DNA from: Pycnococcus provasolii
Taxonomy: Eukaryota; Chlorophyta; Pseudoscourfieldiophyceae; Pseudoscourfieldiales; Pycnococcaceae
Assembly (NCBI GenBank): GCA_938743325.2
Contig: OW568893.1
Location: forward strand, 372,001-436,000
DNA: 64,000 nt
Direction of reading: 5' to 3'
Numbering within the stretch: the stretch's first letter is position 1; every line of letters begins with the position of its first letter. Both the position numbers and the translations under genes were made by a program. Shown here in pieces: positions 17,765 through 27,432 of the stretch. The notes under the pieces are model-generated. The model had not been told where the DNA came from. It did no database searches and worked only from the letters and a program-made list of their open reading frames with translations.

Positions 17765-20200
17765 ATGGGTCACTCCATGCGCCCGCTCCTGCTCCTAATA
17801 GTAGTAGTAGAGATCATGCTGCTGCATGGTGTTGTCGTCTACGCGGCGCAGTGCAAAGATGGCGAACCGTGCCGACAAGTGGGAAGCTCTTTATATCCCA
17901 TATCAGCATCAGCTTCTTTGGGCGCACTCGGAAATGTCACGCTCTCGCAGGCAGGTGCGGACAAACCCGTACGCATCAACGTCGCGTACGACGACACCGG
18001 CTCGTTTCTTGGTGCGATGGGCGCATTCAAAGTGTACATCGCTGCGGATCCCATCGACAGAGTGGACGCAGGCATGACACTCGATGAGTGCCGCGGCGCG
18101 CTCACGACAATGTACGATCCGGATAAGCGTGCTCCGCCACACGTCGAGTGGCGCGTTTACAAAGCCAGCAAAGGATGTGACGGCAGGACGGGTGCGCCAG
18201 ACCAGGAAGAGACACGAGCACGAGAGGAAGTGTGTGCACTTGGTGACTTGAGTGGTAAGCACGGGTCGCTGCCTGGACCAAGCGGAACACGCACAATCGA
18301 GGATCGAAGCCGCCTATCTGTGCACGACGTGATTGGACGAGCGTTCGTGCTTGTGAATGAAAAGTCGGAAAGTGTGGCATGTGCAAACATTGCCATGAAC
18401 ATCGACGATGTCGACTCTTACAACAAGCCGCAGCTGCTGGTCATTGAGGAAGAACCGCCTGCGGATACTGTCAGGGCGCTGAGCGAGGAGGACCTTAGCA
18501 GGAGCACTGATGGTGGCATAACGCAGCAGTGTTCTATTCCGACGCCAAAGTGCACGAGTGGTCAACAGCTCTCAGCCAATGAAGGTGACGCCGCCAACAC
18601 ACGATCAGAGGATGTGACAAGGATCATGTCGCCCGAGCCAATCGAGGTGAAGCGTGGCGCGTATCCGTGGATCGTTCACATGAGCGTTTGCAGCGGAACG
18701 CTCATCGCACCGACTGTCATCTTGACTGCCGCGCACTGCGTAGCACCGCACGGGGGAAAGAACTCGATCCGACTTGGACAGGCCGTATACATGGGGTGCA
18801 CTGACGTGTCCAATAAAGCGTGTCAGGAGTCTGGGCGTATCACAGGCGTCTTCCCACATGAAAAGTACAAGGATGCGTCACTTGAAAAACATGCATACGA
18901 CGTCGCTGTGCTGATTCTCGAGAAGCCGTCACGAGTGCCAGTGGCGACGCTTGCGACACGTGAAGACGATCCGGCGTATTGTGCGACAAGCTTGAGCACG
19001 GTAGCTGGTTGGGGTCGAGACAACACCGGGCGACTATCCAGTGCTCTGCTGGAGGTGAATTTGCCGGTGACATCTCAGGAGAGCTGCGAGAAGGTGTGGG
19101 GCAAGGATCGCATCGGTCCTACGATGATCTGTGCGGGCTTCGACGACGGCGGGTGCGATGCTTGTCAGGGCGACTCTGGCGGTCCGATTTTCACGTCGAC
19201 ACAATGCGCGCCTCCTGGCACCCCTCCACGCGTGTTCGGGATTGTGAGCTGGGGATCAAAGTGCAACAAATCGAATCGCAAGCCATACGGCGTGTACACG
19301 TCCGTGGCGTCGGTGCGCGACTGGATCGCATCGAAGATGCCGGGAGGCGAGCTTGCCGATCCTGACGAGCGCGTGCTTCCGTATGTGGTTCGTTCAATCG
19401 ATCCGACGACAGCATCAGACAATGAATTGTGTGCTTATCTTGGCGCCTCCGAGTGTTCTGTGCAGTCGATTGCTGATCAGTGTCCGAAGCTCTGCAGTAG
19501 TTCATGCGAGTTGGTGCGAAATCTAAAGACTACTACTACTACTACGACGACGACCACTACCACTACTACGACGACCACTACCACCACCACTACTACGACG
19601 ACCACCACTACTACTACTACTCAGCCTACTACTACGACGACGACCATCACCACTAGAACAACACGAACGCCTAGCAGCAGCAGCAGCAGCGGATCTGAAT
19701 CGATACCGTCCTGCCTGAACAACCCGACGTTCGTGTGCACCGATCCTCGCACTACCACGAAGAGCAGTTGGTGTTCAAGTGGATCGATGAGCTTCCGCGA
19801 CTCTGATGGTAGAATGTACTACGGCTCCGTTACGAGCCGCACGGACGACGAAGCTCTCGTATCGTACACAAACGGCGACAAGCAGAAATGCAGGAAGCAA
19901 AGAAGCTCTGTGTTGTTCACGGAACGCTGGCTTTGTTATTTTTCGAATGGCAGTGATCTAGGTACGAAGCACGACGCGACGTGTCGCCGAGCCTCTGCTA
20001 CCAGTGGTCGCAGTGGTGGATCGTGGGCGCACGGAGCGCCCACGATTCATCACTGCAAGCGCGAAGGTGAGAGGATTTTTGGCACAGCCAGGGCGATCCA
20101 GGCTTGTCGTGCGGCAGACTGTAGCTGTGCGAATTTAACGCCGTTTCCGGGGCGCACGTGCGTGGCGACACGGAAGGGCGAGAGGCTGAGGTGCGAGTGA
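17765..20200 (+). CDS. Secreted trypsin-like (S1) serine protease with Thr-rich linker
   Basis: 811 aa. An N-terminal signal peptide (LLLLIVVVEIMLLHGVVVYA) is followed by a roughly 280-residue unassigned prodomain-like region with several Cys. The S1 domain starts at about 295 (YPWIVHMSVCSGTLIAPTVI). The catalytic triad is visible: His324 (LTAAHC), Asp379 (HAYDVAVLIL) and Ser471 (CQGDSGGPIF). Asp six residues before the Ser (DACQGDSGG) predicts trypsin-like cleavage after Lys/Arg. After the protease come a Cys-rich stretch resembling a ShK-type module (residues about 555-585), an uninterrupted run of 31 Thr (589-619) encoded by mixed ACT/ACG/ACC codons, and a C-terminal Cys-rich domain. The Thr run suggests a heavily O-glycosylated stalk. 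Role is likely extracellular. Confidence 0.85.
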   Translation: MGHSMRPLLLLIVVVEIMLLHGVVVYAAQCKDGEPCRQVGSSLYPISASASLGALGNVTLSQAGADKPVRINVAYDDTGSFLGAMGAFKVYIAADPIDRVDAGMTLDECRGALTTMYDPDKRAPPHVEWRVYKASKGCDGRTGAPDQEETRAREEVCALGDLSGKHGSLPGPSGTRTIEDRSRLSVHDVIGRAFVLVNEKSESVACANIAMNIDDVDSYNKPQLLVIEEEPPADTVRALSEEDLSRSTDGGITQQCSIPTPKCTSGQQLSANEGDAANTRSEDVTRIMSPEPIEVKRGAYPWIVHMSVCSGTLIAPTVILTAAHCVAPHGGKNSIRLGQAVYMGCTDVSNKACQESGRITGVFPHEKYKDASLEKHAYDVAVLILEKPSRVPVATLATREDDPAYCATSLSTVAGWGRDNTGRLSSALLEVNLPVTSQESCEKVWGKDRIGPTMICAGFDDGGCDACQGDSGGPIFTSTQCAPPGTPPRVFGIVSWGSKCNKSNRKPYGVYTSVASVRDWIASKMPGGELADPDERVLPYVVRSIDPTTASDNELCAYLGASECSVQSIADQCPKLCSSSCELVRNLKTTTTTTTTTTTTTTTTTTTTTTTTTTTTTTTQPTTTTTTITTRTTRTPSSSSSSGSESIPSCLNNPTFVCTDPRTTTKSSWCSSGSMSFRDSDGRMYYGSVTSRTDDEALVSYTNGDKQKCRKQRSSVLFTERWLCYFSNGSDLGTKHDATCRRASATSGRSGGSWAHGAPTIHHCKREGERIFGTARAIQACRAADCSCANLTPFPGRTCVATRKGERLRCE

Positions 20201-20233
20201 CGAGCATGGAGGCTCCCAGGGAATACTTTTTTG

Positions 20234-20238
20234 TTACA
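20234..20238 (-). terminator. Candidate TGTAA polyadenylation signal
   Basis: TGTAA on the minus strand, 28-32 bp after the stop of the 20266-21705 dioxygenase gene. TGTAA is the usual near-upstream signal in green algae. The converging protease gene ends at 20200, so the two 3' UTRs must nearly touch or overlap. Confidence 0.45.
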
Positions 20239-20265
20239 ACAATACAAATACTACTAGTGCTATCA

Positions 20266-21705
20266 TCACTTGAACTCCGTCTTTTGTTCTTCCAGGTTGG
20301 TGTTTTCTATGCTGTGATTGATGTTCACGGCTGAAGAGACTCTCGCGGCCCGCGTCACGGCGTCGGCGTACGCCTCGAACGCGCTCGATCGGTACCGCTT
20401 CGACGTGAGCCACACGACGAAATTGCTTCGACGACCATGCGTGAGCCGATCGACGCCGTGCCAGTGCTGACCCGCGTGAATCACAGCCACGCCCGCCCTG
20501 TGTGCCATGCGCCACACCTCCTCTTCATGACGATTGCGGTCGTTGGGATCGTCACGAATCGAACCGAAGTACAAATCCGCCCCTTGATATTCCGTCGAAT
20601 CGGAGAGACATACGTTCACAGTCACCTCGCTTTCGTCCATATGGCGATCGAGGTCAACATCTTCGCCCACTGCGTAAGATATAGCAAATGCGTGCGCGCC
20701 ATCGACGGTAAATGCACCGTACTGCGGTAAGAGCGATGCGGCAAGAGGCTTGAGCACGAAGCGTGCGAGCTCACCGGCAAGATCGCCATATCCCAAATCT
20801 CTGAGCCATGCGCCGTATCGATTCATGGAGTTGGGCGCCTCGACTTTTATCGAGCCGTCGCGCACGGCTGCGAGTGCCGCATGCAAATCCGCCTTGAGGG
20901 CGGCGGTGGCATTCGGTCTAAAGAGCTGCACGGCCCAAACGCCTTTTCCTAGAGGCGTGGCGAGTTTTCTTAGCGCTGCACCGTCTCCTCGCAACGCTGC
21001 ATCCGCAAGCTCCGGCTCGACCCACTCCACGGCGGAGGCATCGAAAGACGACGGCGTTCTCCATGGCGCACGAGAAGGGTTCGCCGCAGCGTACGTCGAC
21101 GTTGTCGCCGCGTCGAGCTGCGTTGCGCGCCTTTTTGCGTTGTCAAAGTCTTCTTGAGACGCGGTTTTTGTCGTAACCTCGAACGCAGTGACGAGCGCGT
21201 CGTCTTCCCCCACGGCCAGAGGTTTTCCATCTGCGTCGCTCAAGTAGACGGTGATGTCGTAGTACCCCGGTCGTTCGGGCGTGTGGAACGTGAGTTTGTC
21301 TGCGTCTGTGCACGTTGTGTTTGTTGTCACGGCACGAAACGGCGTTGGCGGCACGTCGTAGTACCACGTGTGCGGTTCTTCGTCGTACTTCGTGATGGCA
21401 GTCACGCACGACGGTTCTGTTGGCGGCGTGCACTTCTTCTTCTTATGTGTCTTATTATTCTCGCATGCCGACGTCACAATTTTCACGCACATCATCGACG
21501 ACAACAGTAAAGGACTCTCGTTCTTTCTTCTTGATGGTATTGATTCCCACACGCGATGATGATGATGATTGGTGGCGTCGCACCAAGTGATGTTGGTGTG
21601 GCGAGACAAAACAACAGAAGACGGTAACGGTGACGAAACTGAGGGAGAGTGGTGTGAGGGCCACGACAGCGTTCCCACGCCTGCGACGCGATCCACTGCC
21701 GCCAT
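20266..21705 (-). CDS. 2-oxoglutarate/Fe(II)-dependent dioxygenase (prolyl/lysyl hydroxylase-like)
   Basis: 479 aa from ATG at 21705 (MAAVDRVAGVG); an in-frame ATG further in (MMCVKIVTSACE) is a credible alternative. The C-terminal 200 residues are a double-stranded beta-helix oxygenase domain. Iron ligands are His355 and Asp357 (RHMDESEVTVN) and His416 (QHWHGVDRL), followed by the 2OG-binding Arg region GRRSNFVVWLTS. EYQGADLYFG and HRAGVAVIHAGQHWHG are typical connecting strands. Such enzymes hydroxylate Pro or Lys in proteins, including secreted ones. With a hydroxyproline-type glycoprotein 10 kb away, a secretory-pathway substrate is attractive but unproven. The N-terminal half has no recognised domain. 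Confidence 0.75.
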   Translation of the reverse strand: MAAVDRVAGVGTLSWPSHHSPSVSSPLPSSVVLSRHTNITWCDATNHHHHRVWESIPSRRKNESPLLLSSMMCVKIVTSACENNKTHKKKKCTPPTEPSCVTAITKYDEEPHTWYYDVPPTPFRAVTTNTTCTDADKLTFHTPERPGYYDITVYLSDADGKPLAVGEDDALVTAFEVTTKTASQEDFDNAKRRATQLDAATTSTYAAANPSRAPWRTPSSFDASAVEWVEPELADAALRGDGAALRKLATPLGKGVWAVQLFRPNATAALKADLHAALAAVRDGSIKVEAPNSMNRYGAWLRDLGYGDLAGELARFVLKPLAASLLPQYGAFTVDGAHAFAISYAVGEDVDLDRHMDESEVTVNVCLSDSTEYQGADLYFGSIRDDPNDRNRHEEEVWRMAHRAGVAVIHAGQHWHGVDRLTHGRRSNFVVWLTSKRYRSSAFEAYADAVTRAARVSSAVNINHSIENTNLEEQKTEFK

Positions 21706-22739
21706 CACACGCAACGCAACGCCAAGCCAAGCCACGGCAGCGACGCCACGGCAAGCCACGGCAGCGACGCCACACCAGGAATTCTACCCGGGTAATGGTG
21801 TGTGACGCACTGCCCTGCCCTTTGCGGACGCGCCTAATGGTAGGAAGGACGTGGAAAAAGGTCCCTGGGTAACCCTAACCCTAACCCTAACCCTAACCCT
21901 AACCCTAACGGTGGGCCCCGGACCGGACCGGGGGGGTGAGGAAGACACCTTGCAAGGGAGGTGGAGTGCGTTTTGTCCGGAATACTACCTTAAGGTAGTT
22001 CTCGAACTTAGGCTCACCCAACCACCTGGCTCATCACCCGCTCCTTGCAAGAGTCCCGCCCATTACTGTATTGTGATATTGTGTTGTCGCATCACGGTAA
22101 CACGGTAACACGGTTGTCGCATGCATCACGCACGGTCAGACGGTTGTCGCATGCATCACGCACGTTCAACTGACAGACTGATCAAGCTGTAGTATTCAAG
22201 GAGGCAGTTCAACTAAACTTACATATTTGCGTTGTTGCCGGCCGCAAGAACCTGTTCTCCTGTTCCTCCGAAGAATTCGGTTCCGCAATCCGCATGCGCA
22301 AGTTGTTCAAGGCTCTGATGAGAAGAGGTCTTCCTCGATGAGTGAGAGGTCTTCCTCGATGAGTTAGTTGCCAACGAAAGTCTAAAGTAAGAACTAATTT
22401 TGTGTGTTTGAGTTGCTCTCTATGGCCTCCTCCAAGTCCACGATCAATGTAGGTATGTAGCAGAGCTACTGGACCGTATGCTTAACCTGATGAAGGGATG
22501 AAGGGATGAGCGTTCCAGGCTTCCAGCAAGCCACCAGTTGAAAGCCCGCGTTCCGCCTGTGTTCTGCTGTCCCTGTGGCCTGTGCTTCGAACCAACTGAG
22601 ATGAGGAGGCTCAGAGGGAGATATACATCGTACCTTTAGGGAGGCCCATCCCATCCCTAAAATCAATCAATCGGACTTCATCAGAATTGTTGCAATTATT
22701 TAATTTTCACTTTTCACCCGCCACAACATACATAACACA
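21706..22739. other. Intergenic region with telomere-like array and small tandem repeats
   Basis: Between divergent genes. It contains a 24-bp tandem duplication overlapping the 5' end of the dioxygenase transcript (about 21730-21778), the CCCTAA array (21871-21909), a GGTTGTCGCATGCATCACGCAC repeat (about 22110-22163; unit written in two words GGTTGTCGCATG and CATCACGCAC), and a duplicated GAGGTCTTCCTCGATGAGT word (22325-22363). No coding sequence is supported. Confidence 0.6.
21871..21909 (+). repeat. Interstitial telomere-type repeat (AACCCT)6
   Basis: Six exact AACCCT units plus AAC. Genes continue on both sides, so this is an internal array and not a chromosome end. The unit is the TTAGGG type, not the TTTAGGG of most plants. 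Confidence 0.9.
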
Positions 22740-23397
22740 ATGCCTCAGTCCTGGTCGTCGTCGTCATCGCCTTCTTTCACGTTAAACATGACGCTGCTAA
22801 ACTGCCCCACCGACGGCTCGCCGGCACTTAACACGCCGTACGGCATGATCCCGGGAGGCTCAGGACTCGCAGCTATCAGCCCACGAGCACGTAGCCCGCG
22901 ACGTGTACAAGGGAAGAGATACGCAAGGCCGACCATCACAGGTGCTCGTAAGTAGAATATAGATAAAATTCTTTCAGAGAGCCTGACATAACTAACACAC
23001 GCACACGCACGCACACCTCAATCATTCATTCACGCATCTCTCCATCTCAGCGTCGACGATGACAGGCCGTGGGACGAACTCGACGCGCACGTTCCAAGGA
23101 ACAATGACGGACTTTCTGCACTACAACAAGGACGGGTTCGTCAAAGGCAGGGACTGGAACCAGGACGTGCACCCGATACCGAGCCTCATCAACCGGAGCG
23201 ACCGGCCCATCGTGTCGTCGACGGGCTGGAATCCGCTCGCGTCCAGGTGGTCGCCGGCACGGCCAGGCTGGAAGGAGAACTCGTTCGTCGACTCGCCGGA
23301 GTTCTCAAGCGACGAGCTCACGCACCGCTCGTTCAACGGGCAGGACGGCGTCGACCTCAACGCGTCCATAAGCGCAAAAAGCGTCTACGGCTCGTGA
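22740..23397 (+). CDS. Small two-exon protein of unknown function
   Basis: The CDS is join(22740..22947, 23051..23397), 184 aa. Exon 1 starts MPQSWSSSSSPSFTLNMTLL. The 103-nt intron has donor GTAAGT, a CATAACTAAC branch-like word and acceptor CATCTCAG. The junction restores the frame as TITGAPSTMTGRGT. I do not recognise a family. The second exon is rich in Asn/Ser/Trp/Pro turns (GWNPLASRWSPARPGWKENS) and ends AKSVYGS. No signal peptide or membrane helix. Proteins of this small, turn-rich kind are common among algal flagellar/axonemal components, and the convergent neighbour is an EF-hand protein, but neither proves a function. Confidence 0.65.
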
Positions 23398-23617
23398 CTG
23401 TGACCGCGCCCGCGCACGCGAGTAAGTCACAAAATGAGGCAAAAACGTGCTCAGACGAATTACACGCACCAACACGCAAACACTTGCACACACACAAAGC
23501 TTCGTTCCTCCGAGTGTCCGTGTACGATGACGAATCCGTCGCGCACGCAGTTCTTGTCGCGATGCGATTAGTTAAGGTGCCGTACCTGTGCACACGCTTG
23601 GCTCAGCTCAGCTCAGC

Positions 23618-24706
23618 TCAGCGGTGGTAGATGGCGGAACGGCGGCCGCTCGACCCTAGCGCGAGGTGCGCAAACTCCTCGTAGTCCAGGACGCCGTTCT
23701 TGTCTTCGTCAAACTGCTCAAAGAGGTCGTCGAGGCACTTCTCGCTCACGGACACGCCGAGCATCTGCAGCGCCTCCTCGAGCTCCTGCTTGTTGATGCC
23801 GCCATCCTCGTTCTCGTCGAAGAATGCGAACGCCTTGAACAGGTTATCGTTCGACAGGTACTTGGCGTTGCCAGTGCCGAGCGTGCGCATCTTGATCTTC
23901 TCCTTGGCGAGCGAGAGCATGAAAGCCTCCGACGCATCCGCCTTCTTCTTGCGGTCCTCCATCACGTCGGCCACGCGCTTCTGGCTCATACCACGTCCAA
24001 GCATCTCTTCCTCCGACATCTTAGGTTTGCTATCCTCGTCGTCGTTGTTCGTGCTAAGCGTTGTCGGGCCGGACTCACGCCACGCTTGCTGCGCGCGGTT
24101 CAGCGCGGTGTCCATAGCCTTGGCACCGACTGTTGGCTTGTCTGCGCCTTCCACGCAGAGTGCGCGCACAAACTCGCGGTACTCGAGGTTGCCATCCTTG
24201 TTCGTGTCCACCATGTCGAAGAGCTTCCTGCACGCCTTGGGGTTGTAGCCGAGTCCAACGAGCGCCTCCTCGAACTCGGTGTACGTCAGCTTGTTGCTGT
24301 TATCTTTGTCGAGGTAACGGAACGCGTCGTACATGCGCTTCCCCTCCTTCGACGACACCTTGCGTCTCCTCGGCTCGGGGGTGGTCCTCGAGCTGGACGC
24401 GCTTGCGTTGCTTGCACGCGACGCGTTTCGGCTTCGTGCCCTTTCCATCGTGCGCGCCGTGACGGGGTCCTTGGGCCCGGTGTTTGCCGGCCTTGCGGAG
24501 CGCGCTCGCGGCGGCATGCCCTCCCTGGACATCGGCCTCTGCCCTCCCCCCGTTGGCTTGGGTCCACCATGTGCGCCTGCCCGATTATTGTCTCCGAGCG
24601 TCGGCGTCGCGGGTCTCATGCTCATGGCGACCCTGTTCGTGGGCGTCGGCGGCCTTGCGGATGGCGCGAGGCGCATCCCTTCAACGTTGGACTGCCCGGA
24701 CGACAT
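23618..24706 (-). CDS. Four-EF-hand calcium-binding protein
   Basis: 362 aa from ATG at 24706. The first roughly 115 residues are basic, Pro/Ser/Arg-rich and disordered. EF-hand pair 1: loops DKDNSNKLTYTE and DTNKDGNLEYRE. A roughly 90-residue charged linker with KRVADVMEDRKKKADASEAF follows. EF-hand pair 2 lies near the C terminus: loops DENEDGGINKQE and DEDKNGVLDYEE. All four loops keep acidic residues at positions 1 and 12 and most other ligands, so all may bind calcium, the first (Asn at position 6 in place of Gly) perhaps weakly. Spacing between the pairs is larger than in centrin or calmodulin, so it is not either of these. A calcium sensor of the cytoskeleton or flagellum is possible. 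Confidence 0.85.
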   Translation of the reverse strand: MSSGQSNVEGMRLAPSARPPTPTNRVAMSMRPATPTLGDNNRAGAHGGPKPTGGGQRPMSREGMPPRARSARPANTGPKDPVTARTMERARSRNASRASNASASSSRTTPEPRRRKVSSKEGKRMYDAFRYLDKDNSNKLTYTEFEEALVGLGYNPKACRKLFDMVDTNKDGNLEYREFVRALCVEGADKPTVGAKAMDTALNRAQQAWRESGPTTLSTNNDDEDSKPKMSEEEMLGRGMSQKRVADVMEDRKKKADASEAFMLSLAKEKIKMRTLGTGNAKYLSNDNLFKAFAFFDENEDGGINKQELEEALQMLGVSVSEKCLDDLFEQFDEDKNGVLDYEEFAHLALGSSGRRSAIYHR

Positions 24707-25888
24707 AGAAGACACAACAAGGACTTGCCGTAGTAATAACCACCAAACCTAACCAAACCGTGAGGAAATGACACACTCCTCTTAACTAAGAACTTGCTTG
24801 AGCCTCAATTGACACCACCTATGTAGGTGGGACGGGGACTGCTTGACACACTGTCAGACGTGGAGACGTGGACGTGCCGTTGACCGAGACAGACGCTTAT
24901 TATTAACCTTAGACTAGGGTAGGCGCGGACTCGCGGACGGAGAAGGAGAAGAACAAAACGAAAACGAGGGTTGTTAACTCACTCACTCAACAAACTCACT
25001 TCACTCACTCAGCCGACCGACCGACCACCTTTTTGGTAAGCGGAAACGAGTCGAGGCTCATCGTCGCGCTCATCGTTGTCGCGCTCATGGTTGTTTCGCT
25101 CAACCTGTCGGTCTCGACCGGCTTATGTCGTGGTCATCGTCGCGCTCATTCATGGTTGTCGCGCTCAACCTGTCGGGCTCGACCGGCGTCGTGGTCATCG
25201 TCGGGCTCAACCTGTCGGGTCCATCTCGACCGGCTTATGTCGTGGTCATCGTCGTGGTCAGTCATCGTCGGGAACGGGAAGGCGCATTGTTGCATTGTTG
25301 TCAAAAGGGCTCAAAAGGCGACCTTTGATGGCTTTGAGAGGGTGCCTTGCGTGGTCTTGAGGGAGTTCATCAGCAGTTCCGCATCGTCAAATGCAGTGCT
25401 CCTCTCCTCGTCGGGCTCCCATGGCTGGTGATCGGGATGGTGATGGTCGTCGGAAACTCGTCGGGTTTTCACCGGACTTCAGAAGAAGGAATCCATGACC
25501 AGTGAGTGGTCAAGTGAGTGGTCAAGTGAGTGGTCAAGTCCAGCAACCTCCTAGGAGCACCACCTTCGGCTTCGGGTCTCACTGATTTCTTTCTTGACCT
25601 TCGCAAACGTGATGTGAAACCTTATATGTAGAGTACCTTGCAATGCCGCAGCCACTCCAGTCAGAACTCAGAAGAAGGGAAATCAGCGAGAAACGACAAC
25701 GCCATGGCGTCGACGAAACAATCATACTCGCACGTGACCTCGAGTGGTTGTTGTCTGGCGTCGACGGCAACAGCGGAACGGCTGGCTACCTAATGAAGGA
25801 TATCGTGGTGTGTGAGACAGACACATGTTCTCCCTCCCTATTTTGATCGTCGGAAAATTTGTTACAGTATTTTTACATAGTCTTCGCC
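24707..25888. other. Intergenic region, 1.2 kb, with degenerate tandem repeats
   Basis: Upstream of the EF-hand gene and downstream of ATG5. Degenerate repeats of a roughly 65-75-bp unit lie at 25050-25270. A 13-bp unit (GTGAGTGGTCAAG) repeats three times at about 25502-25540. A CCTTAGACTAG word lies at about 24903. No gene is supported. Confidence 0.55.
25050..25270 (+). repeat. Degenerate tandem repeat, about 70-bp unit
   Basis: Recurring words GTCATCGTCG, CGCTCAACCTGTCGG and GACCGGCTTATGTCGTGG appear three to four times in the same order with variable spacing. This indicates an expanding and decaying tandem array in non-coding DNA. Confidence 0.7.
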
Positions 25889-27010
25889 CTATTGGTATGA
25901 CGCAATCGCCTTCAAACAAACGTACAGAAAGCCATCCATGTCGCGCAAGCTGCGCCACGCCTGCCACACGCTCAGCTCACACGACGTGGAATTGGGAAGC
26001 GCGAGTCCGCCAACGACGAGAAGGGTCGTCGTCTTGCCATCTAAGAACGACGACAGAGACGTGTCGCGAATCGCACCCTGCACCGCGTCGAGCAGGCTCC
26101 GCGGCGCACCGTCTCCGTCAATCGACGCCGCACGAGACACGACGCTCAGATGATGCGAACCAGCGCCTCCTTCCGGCACGCCGCCTTCGTTCGCAACGAG
26201 TGCGACGACGCGCAGTGGTATGCGCCTGCTCTTCTCCCACGCGCCTTCGCGCATCAGCTTCGCGACTTCGCTCGTGGCGTCGGCGTACTTGTGCGCGTCC
26301 CCTTCGAGTGCCGCCTGGAATGCCGCATCTTGCTTAGCGATGGCGAGTCCCGCGACAGCCTGCGTGTTTCCCACGGTGCAGAAGCACGCCTCCTTGAGCG
26401 CCATGAAGAACGCATGTCTCGTCGGCGCGAGGGCGGACGTGTTGTCGTAGTCGTCGTCGAACATAGAGCGTGTGTATATTTGCGCCGGATACTCGTGTTG
26501 TGCGTGTAAGTTTGACGTTTGGCACGTGTGCTGTAGCGTCCACGAGCTATTGCTTGAGCGTACGGGCAGAGTTTTGTTTTGTGCGAGAACGCCGTTTGCA
26601 GTTTCCGCCGAGATGTGTACGGTGGCATCGTGCATGACCCCGAGCGGTAGATTCCACCTCAACATCGAAGTGTACGAAGTGGAGGTGGATTCTCCCCCAA
26701 ACACATTCAAGGCAAGAAGACGAGGCGCGACCACCTCTATGAGACCACCACCACCTGCTGAAGACGAAGCCTGTGAAGACGAAGCCATGATGGTTTTCTT
26801 CATCAAAGCAAGAACATCGTCATCATAACAAGACATCATGTCAATCACAAGACCGCACAAATAGGACGAACGCCTCGTGATACAATCCAATGAGTGTGAA
26901 GATGAGCCTGTGGTGGTAATAAATCTCAATGATGTACACAGGTGTCCCCTTTGGCATGACGCCAAAACATGGTCAAGAGCAGCATTATTGGTGTCAGCCA
27001 TGGCGGACAT
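25889..27010 (-). CDS. ATG5: Autophagy protein 5
   Basis: 373 aa from ATG at 27010 (MSAMADTNNAALDHV); another ATG follows at 27001. ATG5 is conjugated to ATG12 and, with ATG16, acts as the E3 that lipidates ATG8 on growing autophagosomes. Similarity to ATG5 is collinear though weak: N-terminal LASCQRGHLCTSLRFI; VVAPRLLALNVF; the hallmark LRWNLPLGVMHD (compare LKWHYPIGLLFD in human ATG5); HAFFMALKEACF before the conjugation-lysine region (compare AHFMSCMKEAD); RIPLRVVAL; SLLDAVQGAI; and the C-terminal SVWQAWRSLRDMDGFLYVCL. The acceptor Lys is probably the one in MALKEA. Long Ser/Gly and Asn inserts enlarge the first ubiquitin-like domain. No interruption is seen. Confidence 0.75.
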   Translation of the reverse strand: MSAMADTNNAALDHVLASCQRGHLCTSLRFITTTGSSSHSLDCITRRSSYLCGLVIDMMSCYDDDVLALMKKTIMASSSQASSSAGGGGLIEVVAPRLLALNVFGGESTSTSYTSMLRWNLPLGVMHDATVHISAETANGVLAQNKTLPVRSSNSSWTLQHTCQTSNLHAQHEYPAQIYTRSMFDDDYDNTSALAPTRHAFFMALKEACFCTVGNTQAVAGLAIAKQDAAFQAALEGDAHKYADATSEVAKLMREGAWEKSRRIPLRVVALVANEGGVPEGGAGSHHLSVVSRAASIDGDGAPRSLLDAVQGAIRDTSLSSFLDGKTTTLLVVGGLALPNSTSCELSVWQAWRSLRDMDGFLYVCLKAIASYQ

Positions 27011-27432
27011 ACCGGTGGGATAAATGCATTCGGAGAAGGTTATTCCAGGAAAGGCCCCTGAGGGGGAGAGCGGCAACCTGGGAGGGGGATTAGGGTTTTA
27101 CAGAAGTTGGGATTAGGGTTAGGGTTAGGGTTACGGCTGGCTGGCTAACCTTAGGGCTATTATTATTCCCCTTCCTATTTCTTCCTCTCCATGGACTCTG
27201 TCTCCATGGACTTTGTTAGGAATAGGAATAGGGCTCTAGAGGGTTCTTGTTATTAGGGTTAGGGTTTTACAGAAGTTGGATTAGGGTTAGGGTTACGTCT
27301 AGGGTTACTGCTTTTGGCTTTTCTCTCCTCCTCCCTCCCTCCTCCTCCATCCTACCGGAGCTCAGAGCTCTGCCGCCATTGCCCAACAAACTTGTTGTTG
27401 TTGTTCACTCCCTTCACTAGTGCACTTCCCTC
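27011..27432. promoter_or_regulatory. Bidirectional promoter region with duplicated TTAGGG/telo-box module
   Basis: Separates the divergent ATG5 and CIAO2B genes. A module of TTAGGGTTTTACAGAAGTTG followed by GATTAGGGTTAGGG occurs at 27090-27135 and again at 27259-27297. TAGGGTTT matches the plant telo-box promoter element, which commonly drives housekeeping genes; a regulatory role here is inference. Confidence 0.55.

Noticed and set aside
21871-21909. Chromosome end
   Set aside because: Only six units, and intact genes continue on both sides, so it is an interstitial array.
23666-24733. 355-aa plus-strand ORF opposite the EF-hand gene
   Set aside because: The minus strand encodes four canonical EF-hand loops, so the plus-strand frame is a shadow.
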